A DNA stretch of 64,000 nt from Bryoerythrophyllum caledonicum (GCA_963971425.1 OZ020525.1:14328187-14392186), one strand, 5' to 3'; shown: positions 1-12,921, numbered from the stretch's first letter. Made by a program: numbers and translations. Notes: generated from the sequence alone by a model not told the origin.

Positions 1-18
1 TTGGGCCTATAGGGGTAA

Positions 19-142
19 ACCCTTCAAGGCCGAGCTGGCTATGGTTGAAGCTCCAATCTACGAACGTAATAGATTCTACAGAATATCATCTCCTACACAC
101 GTAGATTTTCCATCCGCCAAAGCCAGCCTGGCCTTGAAGGGT
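19..142. repeat. 22-bp imperfect inverted repeat with ~78-bp loop
   Basis: Positions 19-40 and 121-142 are reverse complements with two mismatches (arm core ACCCTTCAAGGCC). The pair could be a small foldback element, a MITE remnant or a stem-loop RNA. No target duplication is visible. Confidence 0.5.
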
Positions 143-1281
143 GAATCATGTACAAGAGTGAGTGGAACTCTCAAAGAAACATAGGAAAAGTAAAAAAAAA
201 ACCAAATTCAACTGGAATATTCCCAGAAGTAAAGATGCACCATCCAACAAAAACAGAAACGGAACCAACAGAAAAAAAAAATCCCATGATCCTGTACAAA
301 GAGGTGGTGCAGTTGCAGTGACGCTCCAAGAGGCAAGCAAACACCATTTCCGCCTGGCATGAAAGCAGGCATTAATGGCACATCCCACGAAAGGCCAGAC
401 ACTCGTGCCAAGCTGCAGCTCCTCTCACACCGAGTCTGCAAATCCCCTCTCAGTCTACTGCAAAAGCCAGCATTTCTCTTCCACCGTGACCGTCTCTTGC
501 ATGCCTCATCAACGCCATGAAAGGCTATGGATAGCCAATCTCCAGCTTCTTCTTCTTCTTCAAAAAGAGAGAGAGAGAGCAAGAGCAAGCGCCTCATGAT
601 CACGCCGTCCACTTTTGCTATCATCACAGTGAGCTTGAATTTTCACAGGAGAAAGCTACGTTACCTTAGCTGCCATTGAGTAGTCGTGGGGGTGGTCGTC
701 TTCTGTCACCGCATCTTCTCATGCTCTTGAGAGGTTTTTTTCATGTTTGACCGTGACGTGATCCTGTTGTTGTGAGTTGGTTGGAGATGAGCTCATGAGG
801 AGATCGGTCGGTAGGGTAGAGTAGAGTGGGGGTGGATATGTTGGTGTCAACGAACTCATCATAATTACGCCTCGAGCTGGAAAAGAGAGGTGTTGTGGAC
901 GTCCACCGTTGGAGGCGCTGGTTTCTCATGCACCTGGAGCTGTAAGTTGGCACACGATCCGTTTTTTCTCACGTTGGAATCTTGTGTGGTGTTGGTAGTC
1001 GTCGTGAGTGACGTTGAAGGTGTGGTGACGTGAGTGGGAAGAGACATGATTAATTTTGTGGATTGAGAGATACGGAGAGGAGGGCCGAATCGCACCCCGG
1101 GCTCTCAGTACAGTACCACTCTGTAGCAGGTGACACATGTAGAGCAATCTTGTGTGTGACTACTTCTCACATAGAGAACTAGTACTACAATGATCTGCAC
1201 TTGATATGGTACTTACATTCGTGGTTTCGTTTCTGCAGACGATGGATTAGGAGGTGGTTGAGGTAGTTTTCGGCTGCAACC
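143..1281. other. Upstream region of the EMS1-like gene
   Basis: No convincing gene. The stretch holds AG-rich and TC-rich low-complexity DNA (for example the CTTCTTCTT run near 547) and presumably the promoter and 5' leader of the receptor kinase. I see no clear TATA box. Confidence 0.5.
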
Positions 1282-4200
1282 ATGGCGCTGCGAGTTCTCT
1301 CATGGGCGCTGGTCGTCTTCGTGACGTGCGTTGACGCGCTCACTCCCGACATGGCGGCGCTTCTGGAGTTGAAGAGTGGGCTCGCGTTTCCTGGTGGGAG
1401 TCTCGCGGACTGGACGCCCGCGGATCCCACGCCGTGCGCGTGGAGCGGGGTGCAATGCAACCAGGAGAGCCAAGTGACGCGCCTCTCGCTGCCGAATCTC
1501 AGCCTCTCCGGTGCGCTCCCGGCCCACTTCGCCATCCCCACGCTGCAGCACCTGGACCTGAGCACGAACCTGTTCACAGGCGCGCTCCCGCTCTCCCTCT
1601 TCACGCCGGACCTCGTCTACCTGGACCTCAGCTTCAACGCGTTCTCAGGGCGGCTCCCGTTTGAGGTTCAGAACCTGAGAAAGCTCCAGGTGTTGAACCT
1701 CACCGCGAACTCATTCTCAGGCACCATCCCCCAGCAGCTCGGCAGCGCGGCGTCACTCGTGGAGCTTCGCCTGGGGACGAACTCCTTCAGCGGCGTGATC
1801 CCACCTCAGGTGGCGGATTTGGTGAACCTGGTGTGCCTTGATCTCAGCGACAACTCGCTCACGGGGGAGATTCCGGGGATTGCCTCGCTCTCGAAGCTGG
1901 AGCGGCTCATACTCTCCGGGAACCTCTTGTCTGGGATCATTTCTCCCTCTTTGGCCAATTTGAGGAGCCTCTCGGTGGTGGACCTCAGCAACAACTCGCT
2001 CTCGGGGACGATTCCCGTGGAGATCTTCAAGATGGCATCGCTGGTGGAGCTGGACTTGGGCGTGAACGCGCTCACGGGCGTGCTGCCGAGGGAGATTGGC
2101 AACCTGGTGAATGTAAGGAATGTGTTCCTGGGGCTGACCAAGCTCACTGGCGGCATTCCTGTGGAGATCGCGCAGATGGTCAGCTTGGAGAAGCTGGATC
2201 TCGGCGGGACCACGCTCTCCGGGCCCATCCCGGACAGCATTGGCAGGCTGGCGAATCTCGCCACGCTCAACTTGCCGCGGACGGGGCTCAACGGCTCCAT
2301 TCCTGCTTCTCTCGCTCAGTGCCGCAGCATACAGGTGCGTTCACCTTCACTACCACCTTCATCGTCACCTTCACCTTCACCTTCTCATCACCTTCAATAC
2401 ACATCCTGTTTCATGTCTTTGATGTCCATGGCTGGCCACTGCATGTAGCATTGACAGAGTCTCACATGAATCATTTGCGATGTGTGTATACTCTTCTTGA
2501 TTGAATCTTCTTCTTCTCTCAATGGTGTCTTCCAGGATGCACGTGTGGAGACAAAATACTGTAAATCACATTATATCTCAACATTGTTTCCTGTTCGATG
2601 TTGGTCTGGCGTCAATAAGTGGTTCTTAGGAACGTTGTCGAGTCGCACATGAACTGATATTATGTGGTGTGCTCTGAGTGGTTTTTATTGATCTTCACCA
2701 TAAACTCTTGTGGATGGATTCTTCCGAGATCACCGTAACACCAAAAAACAGGAAAGAACGCACACCATCATCAACATGTACTCTTGTTTCATGTGGTGTG
2801 CTTTTGCAGGTGATTGATATTGCATTCAACTACCTGAGCGGAACGATTCCAGAAGAGCTGGCCGCGCTGGAGAACGTGATGTCGTTCTCCGTGGAGGGAA
2901 ACCAGCTGACAGGCGCCATCCCCACCTGGTTCAACAAGTGGCGCAACCTGTCCTCGCTCCTGATGGGCAGCAACCGCTTCAGCGGCGGCATTCCGGCGCA
3001 GCTGGGGGACTGCCCGAGCTTACGAAACCTGGGACTCGACAGCAACTTGTTGACAGGCCCCATCCCAACGGAGCTTTGCCGAGCGCCTCTGGAGACACTG
3101 TCATTGAACAACCTGAAGCTGACAGGTGACATAACTCACGCCCTGGCGGCCTGCACAAGCATGCAGGAGCTGGACCTCAACACGAACCTGCTCACAGGAG
3201 CGATCCCCCCTTACTTCGGCGGCTTTCCCAACTTGGTGATGCTGTCGTTGGGGCAGAACTTCTTCTCAGGAGGGTTGCCTGACGCGCTCTGGAACTCCAA
3301 GTCCCTGTTGCAGCTGCAGGTGGACAAGAATAACTTGACTGGGACGCTCTCTTCTTCAGTGGGCAAGCTGCTCTCGCTCACTTATTTCATGCTGGCGGAT
3401 AACTTCTTTGAGGGCCAGCTGCCGCCTCAGATTGGGCAGCTTGCGAATCTCAACGTGTTGGACGCGCAGGGGAACCGCTTTAGTGGCACCATCCCGGTGG
3501 AGATCTTCAAGTGCACCAAGCTCACCACGCTCAACTTGGGCAACAATGCGTTCACGGGGGTGATTCCCAGGGAGATTGGAGAGCTTGTCAATCTGGATAA
3601 CCTTGTGTTGCGCGCTAATCAGCTCACTGGCAGCATCCCTCTTGAGATCCAAAACGTCTTCCAGGTATGCCTAACATTCTAGGCAATTTCATGGCGAGAA
3701 ATTTTAGAATAGTAAATTCCTTTCATTGGTGGTTTTCACTACTTGTTTGCGTAAAACGTACTTTCTAGATGCAATTTAAGTTGTTTCAGCATGATCAAGA
3801 TGTTTGTACGTTTTTGGACGCGTTTCACAAACTTTGGAATCTGTGAACGCTGTGGATGTTAGTTTGATTGTTTGACAAAAGTTTGTGAAATGCTGGCGAC
3901 TGTGGTTGCGTATGGTGTTGCATGTTAGATGAGTTGAGGAAAAACTCATAGATTACTGGTCAAAGAGAGATAAACACAATTGGCCAATCTGATTGATCAC
4001 CTGTTTCGCGTTCTGTTGTGACAGATACTTTCCATGCCGGAGACTTCCTTCCTGCAGCACCGCGGCACGTTGGACCTCTCCTGGAACCGCCTGAACGGCA
4101 GCATTCCCGCGTCCCTGGCGCACTGCGCGGTGCTGGTGGAGCTCATCCTGACGGGCAACGCGCTCACGGGCGCCATCCCTCGCGAGCTGGCCCGCCTGGA

Positions 4201-6344
4201 GAATCTCACCGCCGTGGACCTCTCCCTCAACGCCCTGAGCGGCGCCATCCCGCCTGAGCTGGGCGCCTCCCCCAAGCTCCAGGGCCTGAGCCTAGCCTAC
4301 AACCGCCTCACAGGAGCTATCCCGGACGATCTCGGCAACCTAACCCGCCTGGCGCTTCTGAATCTGACCGGCAACCTGCTCACGGGGCCGATTCCCGCGA
4401 CGCTGGGCAACTTGACGGGGCTGGCGCGCTTGGACGTGAGCCAAAACCGTCTCAGCGGCGAGATCCCTCCCGCGCTGGCGAATCTCGTCTCCATTGTGGG
4501 GCTCAACATGGCGGAGAATCATCTCACTGGTGGCATCACGGGGCTGCTCTCGGAGAGCACGGTGTGGCATCAGGCGCAGAGCCTCAACCTCAGCTGGAAC
4601 GCGCTCTCCGGCGCGCTAACTCCTGATCTCGGCGCCTTGACAGGCCTCGCGTCACTGGATCTCAGTCATAACAATTTCACCGGTCAAATCCCGGAGGTTC
4701 TCTCGGGGCTCACCCAGATGAGCTACCTAGATCTGTCTAATAACCACCTGGGTGGCGTGTTTCCTGCCTCCCTCTGCGAGCTCCGGGAACTCAAGTTTCT
4801 GAATCTGAGCTCCAACTGCGACCTCAGAGGGCAGAAAGGCGGCTGCGCGGCCGCGGCGTTCCTGGGAAATGAGAACATGTGCGGTGACGGAGAGTGTCTA
4901 TATCACCCGGGGCGGACGTTCACCACGGGCGCGATCTCGGGGCTGACGATCGGCTGCACGGTGGCGATCCTTGTGGTCGTCATGATGGTGTCGCGTAGGT
5001 TGCGTAGGAAGCAGGAATCAGCTGTGACGACGGACCTGGAGCGTGTGAAGCTCACCATGGTGATGGAGCCCAAGGAGGCGCTCAGTATCAACATTGCTAT
5101 GTTTGAGCGCCCCCTGATGCGTTTGACCTTGGCGGATATTCTGCACGCGACCAACAGTTTCTGCAAGACGAATATCATCGGGGACGGTGGGTTCGGGACG
5201 GTGTACAAGGCGACGCTCGGCGACGGCCGCGTCGTGGCCATCAAAAAGCTGGGCGCGTCCACCACGCAAGGCCCACGGGAGTTTCTGGCGGAGATGGAGA
5301 CTCTGGGGAAGGTGAAGCACCAGAACTTGGTGCCGCTGCTCGGATACTGCTCCTTCGCCGGCGAAAAGCTGCTCGTTTACGAGTACATGGCCAACGGGTC
5401 GCTGGATCTCTGGCTGCGCAACCGCGCGGACGCCGTAGAGGTAAGGCAACTTCATTCTACCAATTGTGCTATCTTTTCCTTATGAAAGTTTTCCTTGGGC
5501 ACCAAAAACTGATTGAATCCCAAACTTCCAGGTTCTAGACTGGAGCAAGCGGTTCAAGATTGCGACGGGCTCCGCGAAGGGCCTGTCGTTCCTGCACCAC
5601 GGGTTCATCCCGCACATCATTCACCGCGACATCAAGGCGAGCAACATCCTGCTGGACGCGTCGTTCGAGCCGCGCGTGGCGGACTTCGGGCTGGCGCGGC
5701 TGATCAGCGCGTACGAGACGCACGTCTCGACGGACATCGCGGGCACGTTCGGGTACATCCCGCCGGAGTACGGGCAGTGCGCGCGCTCCACCACGCGCGG
5801 CGACGTCTACAGCTTCGGCATCATCCTGCTGGAGCTCCTCACGGGCAAAGAGCCCACGGGCAAGGAGTACGAGACCGTGCAGGGCGGCAACCTCGTCGGC
5901 TGTGTGCGCCAGATGATCCGCCGCGGCGACGCACCCGCCGTGCTTGACCCCGTCATCGCCGACGGCCCGTGGCAGACCCAGATGCTGCAGGTATGAACCC
6001 AAACTCACAAGCCTATCCAGAGTGATACATGCGCTCCCTGCTCCTTAAGCTTTCTGTTTTATGCAATAGTCCTCGAGAACACGAAACGTTGCTCTCTTTC
6101 AGAAAAAAACGGCTTGTTCGCATTTTTCAGTCGATGAATTCCCTGGGCAGATGTTGGTTCTCAGACGTTGTTCAGCCCCCGATTTTCTTGTAGTGTGACG
6201 CTCACCTTTGGATGCACCCAGGTGTTGCACGTCGCGAACCTGTGCACCGCGGAGGAGCCCGCGCGGCGGCCCACCATGTTGCACGTCGTGAAGATGCTCA
6301 AGGACATCGAAGCCGGGATTGAGGTCTCCAGCTCCCTCGTGTAA
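1282..6344 (+). CDS. EMS1: EMS1/EXS-type leucine-rich-repeat receptor kinase
   Basis: Five exons fit GT..AG junctions and stay in frame: 1282-2334, 2810-3664, 4025-5440, 5532-5990 and 6222-6344, giving 1301 residues and a TAA stop. The start has a good context (AACCATGG) and is followed by a signal peptide (about residues 1-19). An N-terminal LRR cap with paired cysteines comes next, then a long run of LxxLxLxxNxLxGxIP repeats, a transmembrane helix at about 937-960 and a kinase domain from about 1015. Kinase motifs visible are GDGGFGTVYKA, VAIKK, HRDIKASNILL (catalytic Asp near 1141) and DFGLARL (near 1159), so it is an RD kinase. The juxtamembrane and kinase sequence (TNIIGDGGFG, GFIPHIIHRDIKASN, GTFGYIPPEYGQ) is characteristic of EMS1, the plasma-membrane receptor that in flowering plants senses the TPD1 peptide during anther development. 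Four introns and about 100 residues more than angiosperm EMS1 are notable. The function in this organism is inferred. Confidence 0.93.
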
Positions 6345-7733
6345 GGTGAGCTCCTTGTGTTCTGATACTATGCTGATAATTCCCTGGTAGTGTTCTGACA
6401 GTGTTGTGGTTCAGTCACACACTTCTAATTGTCTTCACTTCTGGAACATCACTTGAGTTTGATGGAGTCTTATTTCATGACACTTATTTCATGTTGCTTG
6501 TGTGGGTATCACTTCAGGGTTGCCATTCATTGAGAGGATATCAGCGGCAGTGTCAAGAAAAGGAGCAAGGTCTGCAGCATTCAATTGATGTAAGCTACTG
6601 GCTACACCCTTCTCTCTAACTAGTTTTGGCGAAAATCATATCAAACAAGTAGCGTCAAGTTAATGTCAAGAATCATGATATTTACGTTAAGTTAATGTCA
6701 ATTTTCGTCAAGAATCATGATATTGAATAAGCCATCAATTTGTAAAATTTATCATCAAATTTAGAGTAGCTTTTGTTTTATCAGGACGTTGTGACACTAA
6801 ACTAGGAGTAGAACTGTGAATGGCTATATTTGTTTGTTACATTGGTGGTTTTCACATTAGCTCTCTTTCACCAATTTATATTTATGTTTTTGTTACTTGT
6901 GTGACAAAGTATGAGAGTGATGCTGAAGTTTTGCTTGCAGGGATTGTACGTCGAGCTGGTGGTGAGCTATTTTTGGTGGCAGGTTTCACCAGTGCCTAGA
7001 CTCACCATTTCATTAGCAGAGGCCATTCTTTATTGTATCCATTTTAGTATGTATGATGTGTGTATCATCAATCTCAGATCAAGGACAGGTTTGATTCAAT
7101 GTCCTTGATGTATGTGACATTTGTATATAAAGTGAAATTGAAAGTTGTAATCCTTTGCACTCACCATTTCAAAATTGTACGCGGATGTTATGTTGGTGGC
7201 CATAGTGGGAGGAGCATGATATTTCTGGCAATTTTTTTATTTTTTTATTTTTGCACAAGAAAATCAAACTTTCTGGTATGCTTTGGTGCAGCCCTTATTT
7301 ATTTATTTATTTACTTATTTATTTATTTATAGATCTGGAGCCAAATTGCAAAAAAAATCCTCAAGAAAGAATATTCCCCGAAAAAGTGGAAAATTTATGA
7401 TTTCATGTTGCCAAAATTTCATTAATGGCCATTGCTATATTGCCATATTGCCACTAATGAACAGCCCAGACTCCATCCTATCGCCAAAGAGGTGTACAAT
7501 TCTATGTTTCTGGAGATGAATTCTCCAAAATGGATATTTATGGAGAAAATTTGGTTTTGTATGGTTTCAAGAGAAAGCCAGAAGTGCTTACAGAAGTGAT
7601 AGGCTATCCTACTAAAACAAAAATTAAGGGCTGCTTTGGAGTGTCTTGAAGAGGGAAGGAATCTGATTTTGTGTGTATCCATGAGGGAGGTCTATACAAA
7701 TACAAACACAAAACACTACTCAAAAAATGTTGT
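6345..7733. other. AT-rich intergenic region
   Basis: No gene recognised. It starts with the probable 3' UTR of the receptor kinase. Short open frames here have no recognisable protein character. Confidence 0.5.
7295..7330. repeat. (TTTA)n microsatellite
   Basis: About nine TTTA/ATTT units, interrupted once by TTAC. Confidence 0.9.
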
Positions 7734-7919
7734 TTAGTGTATCCACACTGATTGATTTATGAATGCTATAAATTTGACTCTTGATGAATATTTTTATCAG
7801 CTATATCTACAATGATCCGCCTCTATGAGTGGTACAAAGAGTTGTGCTTCCCGTAAAATTTTTTTTACCAAAAGTAAAAAACTACAGCATATCTAAATTA
7901 TCTAGTGTGGATACACTAA
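7734..7919. mobile_element. MITE with 16-bp terminal inverted repeats
   Basis: The ends TTAGTGTATCCACACT (7734-7749) and AGTGTGGATACACTAA (7904-7919) are perfect inverted repeats. The interior (GCTATAAATTTGACTCTTGATGAATATTTTTA, described here as the core from about 7763, and its partner near 7873) resembles the cores of the elements at 52412 and 55400. No coding capacity. The transposase superfamily is not assigned. Confidence 0.75.
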
Positions 7920-9496
7920 CCATCATTTTCAGCGCTGCTCATATCAACACTGCAAACAAGCATTCATTCAAAGATTCAGATGACCATTAGTTACTACCAA
8001 TAACTGCCATCCCAACTTGAATCCCATCATATATTTGACAATTTTTTTTGTACAATGACTTACTGGTTGGAATGAGGCCACCAATTCATAAACACTGGAC
8101 TTGATATTCAAAGGATTCTTAATCCTTTAAACCTTTACTACCCAGCTATGTTTATGGAAAAACCAAGATTTCTGCTGAATTTTTTCTTTATACTAGATTT
8201 GATGGACATATAATGCCTTATTTTAGTATCTAACCTTACAAAATTGAACTCAAACCATGACCTAAACTTTGGGGAGAATTTGCACAACATCCAACGGTTG
8301 ATGGAATAGATTATAGTGTTTAAAGTTACCGTGTATTGGTACTGAAAACAATGGATTTTGGAGGGTGTACTACTTTAACCATCAACAAATTGTTGCAATA
8401 ATTTTTTTACTTTGAATAAAATCAGTTCATATGTGCACTAGGTTGATAGCTTTGCATTGACATATCATACATGAAGAAAAAATTTATAAATGATTATTGA
8501 TGATTTTTTTTACCTTTGTCTACTTGATTATATACAAAAATGTTCCAAACTAACACAAATTAAAACACAACTTTGGTACGCAATGAGAGAGATCAACAAT
8601 CACAAAACTATGAAGAATCTTTGGAAGACAAATTTCAATCAAAATTTAAGACCAAAATCATTTTGCATGTGTATGAAATACAACATAGCATGCGGCATGG
8701 TATTCATTGTATTTTGGTGTATTTGATGTATTTTGTGTTGTATTCCTTGCTTTTCCAGGAGTTCTATGACTCCTAATCATAATTTGATTTTGGCAAAATG
8801 TTCACATAATGTGTGCGCAAATCTGTACTTCACATTTCATAACCTATTTCTATATGGATTTCATGCAAATTGAGTTTCATGACCTCTAGAGTCTCATTTT
8901 GGGTCTCTTGGGCACTTAAGGGTTAAGGTCAGGATTGCTATCTTGTGAGCGGCGAGCGGTGAGCAAAGAGCACTGAAATTTTGAAATTTTTTTGGTAGTG
9001 TTTTTTTGATGAAATTGGAAAGGGTTGCCTATGGCCGTGGGTTCTATTTAAACTGTGTTGACATATGAAAAAGTAACAGAAATTTACGACGACAATGGGC
9101 TTGGACATAGGAATTATGAGTAGTTTAGGATTGATTGCAACAATTCAATTGAAATTGGAAGGGACGCTTATGGGTGAGGATTTAGAGTTCAGGGTACTGC
9201 GACAAGGTAATAGACTAGGAAATACAATGGAAAAAACCGAAATTATATGGTTTAGGGTGGCACGCAGTATCCATGTGATACGTAGTTCATACCCTTATAA
9301 TACCTTGATGATATCCATGTAATACCTAGGGGATAAAAAATAGATACCATGGAGATATCCGTTGTGTACGAACCACTCTAAATTGAAACATTCCAATTCT
9401 TCGACTTCGGTTGTTTAAAAAAAAGCAATGCCTAACATACAAAGCATGTAAACTCAGAGGACATGCAACTTGGTTACAAAGGATATTTATAATTAA
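7920..9496. other. AT-rich intergenic region with a transposon end
   Basis: No gene. At 8911-8926 the sequence GGCACTTAAGGG followed by TTAA looks like one end of a TTAA-type element; I could not find its partner. At 8946-8964 there is a GAGCGG/GAGCGGTGAGC cluster that recurs in reverse near 31276. Confidence 0.4.
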
Positions 9497-10860
9497 TCAT
9501 ATATTCAATCGTAGATAGAACGAAATCTTTTCATCGCGCAGCATGACATACGATGTTTTTTGATAGACATACGTGAAAAGAATGGGATTTTGACATGAAT
9601 GAAGATGACTCACGATGGGACATGTAGAAGGTCGGCAGCTAGTTGAGGGTGAAACGCCCATCGTCAGTGTCACCGCTGGAGGGACTGCAAATCCTCTAAA
9701 TCCCCCTAGTTGAGTAAACAACTTTTGAGGCCCCTCCTTTGCCGCCAAGGCCGCAAACTCCCTCTACCTCTCCTTCGTCTTTTTCTTCTCCTTCTTAGAA
9801 CTCTCCTTCTCCAGCCTAGCAGCCTCCCTCTCATGTTCCTTAACTACTGCCTTAGCCGTTTTCTCAACAGCCTTGGCTTTGGCCTTCTCGGATTGCTCCT
9901 CAGACGCTGCCAACGGAGCCGCCAACAAGGAAGTATGCTGCTGGAAACAGGAGGGACTGCAATGGATTCGCAGGCCACTTGTAGCTGAACCTCGTCTCCA
10001 GGGGTGGGATTCACCTCCCGCATCTCCAAGTACCACGGGCATTGGAGGAGGTGGTGCACAAAAAACCGACGCCTCTAAGTAAAGATCTGTGAAGATACAT
10101 TCGGGAGCAGAAGTATCTATCCAATTTGTGAAACGGATGGGTAGATCTCCGACTAACAAGGCTCCATGGGCCACGAGCACTCTCCAAAAATATCGCATCA
10201 CTGCTCGCTTCAGGACCTTCTCGCAATCGTCATGCGCCATAAACTCCTCGTTCTTCGTGTAAGAGCCCCCATTTCTGATGTGAGTAGAAAATACTTTAGT
10301 CCACAACGTCATGCTCTTTGCCTCAATCTATTTTCCAATGGAGGGGATGGGATTTGGAAGCCCTTCAGTCTTAAGGACAATGTTGTCCTCAAGGAGAATC
10401 TCTGCGTAGAGCTTCTGAGACTCTTCTTCCAGCTGTAAAACGAAATCCACATAGTTAGGAAATTATCATAGACCAATCATACGAAAAAGCTGTGAATGTC
10501 AAGAAAGATTGGACCTTACCTCAGCCTAGAACGTTGCATTGTCAATCCCGCCACAAAGAACCTTATCCGATGCTGGCGACGCGGGGAAGTTATACTCCAT
10601 CATGCTGCCCTTGTTCATGTTCCACCACTTGCACCAGCACGACTTGAACTTCGCAGCTACCCTAGCCGTGGCGATGAGCTGGAGTTTTTCGGGAGTCATC
10701 TCGGGCCGCACCTGGTAAACATCAAAGTGACGATTCACCTACATCACAATATCAAGAATTAGAGTGGAATTTACAAGAGCAGAAGTTAGAAATTCAATAT
10801 GAAAAGGAATGGAAAAAAAACATTTACCCTACCTCTTTGAAGAAATCCTCCCCATTAGTC
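9497..10860 (-). pseudogene. Decayed multi-exon gene of unknown family
   Basis: Read on the minus strand, coding-like exons join in frame. One ends near 10830 (NGEDFFKE), one is 10738-10520 (VNRHFDVYQV onwards) and one starts at 10432 (LEEESQKLYAE). The last runs through a conserved-looking segment (HDDCEKVLKRAVMRYFWRVL) into a Lys/Glu-rich coiled tail ending AARLEKESSKKEKK. The frame is interrupted by TAG at 10528-10526, 10330-10328 and 9766-9764, each time with coding-like sequence continuing in the same frame. Between about 9950 and 10040 another frame looks more protein-like, so a frameshift is possible. I do not recognise the family. It looks like an inactive member of a repeated gene family or mobile element rather than a working gene. 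Confidence 0.5.
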
Positions 10861-11570
10861 AGATTGGCAATTCATTAGAACTAGATTCGGGTCATGGGAG
10901 GGCCCTTTGAATTCGATCCATTCTGGACACAAGGACATTGCCCGGGTCAAATTGGGGTACACTGGTTGCTGGCACCAATGGTGCCGACATGGACTGCTAC
11001 GAAGGAAATATGGAGGGTGAAGCCAATCACCGGCTCCTGTGTACAGTATACGTGGAAGAGAGGATGGATGCTCGGTACACTGCGTACTCAGCTTGAACTC
11101 ATAAAGAATTCTATTCAGAGGAGTGGTGCGAGTATTGAAATGTATTTGAATGTCCCTGGTTATCTCACAACACTTGGTACCTTGTACCGTTGGCCGTCAA
11201 CGTTCTGTTTGTTTAATCTATAACTACGATTTTAAATGTGGTTCAGCCTGGCCACGGCAGATGACATGTAGGACGAGGGATATAAAATGTGAGAAAATTT
11301 GGCCACGGTGGATGAGGCAGAGGGACGAGGGCGACACCGCAGCATTGGAAACGGCGGGAAGGTTGACTTCGTGGCATCATAGATCAAAGTGACGTCGTTG
11401 GCCGGTTGCTGGCGGGGAGTTGTGGATGCGGCAGCATGGTTATGTGCAAGTAAGTAGTTGTTAGTTGACTGCTTTTTTGGAGGTGAGCTTTTGAGAAGCA
11501 ACCGACTTTATGCTTGCAGAGTTCTAGATATCGGCTGTTGTGTGACAACATTGGTAGAACAGTTAGTAGA
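10861..11570 (+). other. Fragment related to the 26.1-kb locus, then upstream sequence
   Basis: On the plus strand 10868-10905 encodes IRT..GSWEGP. It matches at DNA level (CATTAGAAC..., ...TCGGGTCATGGGAGGGCCC) a segment read on the minus strand at about 26100-26140. A ~109-codon open frame continues to 11223 but has no recognisable domain. The rest is the upstream region of the next gene. An acceptor-like TTGCAG ends at 11519, so that gene could have an earlier exon here. Confidence 0.4.
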
Positions 11571-12921
11571 ATGCTGCGACGACGTGTGCCAAGGCCCGAA
11601 GTATGTACAGTGGTGGTTTACAATGACCAGGATGTTGATGGAAGATGGATACCGATGCGGTTGGAGATGGATTCGTGGGTGACTCTTCGAGCAGCAACCA
11701 GAGGACATTGGGGAAGGGACGCTCGGGCACATGGCGAGGAATCTGCCGTGGGAGCGTGGAAGGCTCAGATCAAACAGTTTCGATGGAGCACTCAGGATGC
11801 TACTAGTACCCGCACACCTAAGCTGGAGGCAGTCTTAGTTAGGCATGCTTACCTTCGTCAGCAAATCCACTTAGATCCTGAGGTTGCACACAGCGAGCCG
11901 CGTTGTGCTAACTATTTGTATGCATCGTTTTGGGAAGACTGGGTGCATCCTTCTTCGATACTGGACATTATTCTAGTGGTGCATCACGAAGTAGGGGAGG
12001 CTACTAGAAACGAGAGACGACATCGGGATTTGATGCAGAATGGCACCTTTTATTTGAGGGCGGTGTATGTGCCACCAGCAGGAATTGAACTCTTTGGACA
12101 TCTAGAGCCGATCCCGTTGCCAACCTTCGATGACCTTGCTTGGCCAGTACCCGACATGCAAACCTCGGAGGCATTCCGTTCTAGACTGACCAATGATTTT
12201 GCGGCCGCAATGAAACCCACCACTGGAAGCAAGGTGGCTCATATCCAGTGGTTCTTGCCCATGCATGTTATGGTCGACCTCTTTGCGACAGCAGGGGAGA
12301 ATGTGCGGCGGACAACAACCATGTACGTGTTTAAGGATCCCAGCCAAACACTGTTAAGCGACCTCATGGACCCTGGTTGGGACGAGAAGATTGTGATTGG
12401 CCAAGACATTACAAAGTGCGTGGTCAATAGAGAATCCATCGTCTTTAGGTATCACGTTGGTAGGCAGGTTCTATACGCCAATTTCCAGTACGCAAGGTTC
12501 AGGTCCGGTCCAAGACAGACATGGATTGCCATAGATCAAGCGGAGGTCCCAGACATGATCAACATGACGGTCAAGTTTGGTGATATGGAATTGCCATCGT
12601 TCGAGGTTGGTAAGACGTGGCCAGTGAGTCACATTCGATACGAAATTGCCATTGTATTGGGCAGAGACCGAGTTCCAGATGAGTACGATCTCTTCGTTGA
12701 GCGACCAGGTATTCCAGGTGTCAAGGTAATGACTCCGTAGAACTCTAGCACCCTGATGGCAATCGAGTTTAGCGAATATTGTCTTTGAAGTGGCAATGGG
12801 TGTACACTGACATCGATGAACCTACTTGTGTCTCTTTCAGATTAATGCAAGGAGCGAGCGAATTATGGAAATACAGCAAGTGCTACCGGCAGATGGGATT
12901 ATGAGAATGATTTCGGCATAA
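11571..12921 (+). CDS. Uncharacterised protein, possible ubiquitin-like C-terminus
   Basis: The first exon opens with ATG at 11571 (MLRRRVPRPEV) and ends at 12725. A clean GTAATG..TTTCAG intron (12726-12840) joins it in frame to 12841-12921, giving 411 residues with a TAA stop. The same frame is open back to about 11514 beside an acceptor-like TTGCAG, so an upstream exon is possible. The sequence is globular with no transmembrane helix or signal peptide. The last ~80 residues (MTVKFGDMELPSFEVG, then GIPGVKINARSERIMEIQQV, ending DGIMRMISA) have the rhythm of a beta-grasp fold, but this is inference only. I do not recognise the family. Unlike the neighbouring decayed loci, this frame is uninterrupted. 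Confidence 0.6.

Noticed and set aside
1300..6000. Long open frames on the minus strand and in other + frames across the receptor kinase exons
   Set aside because: They mirror GC-rich, repetitive LRR codons; the EMS1 reading frame explains the region fully.
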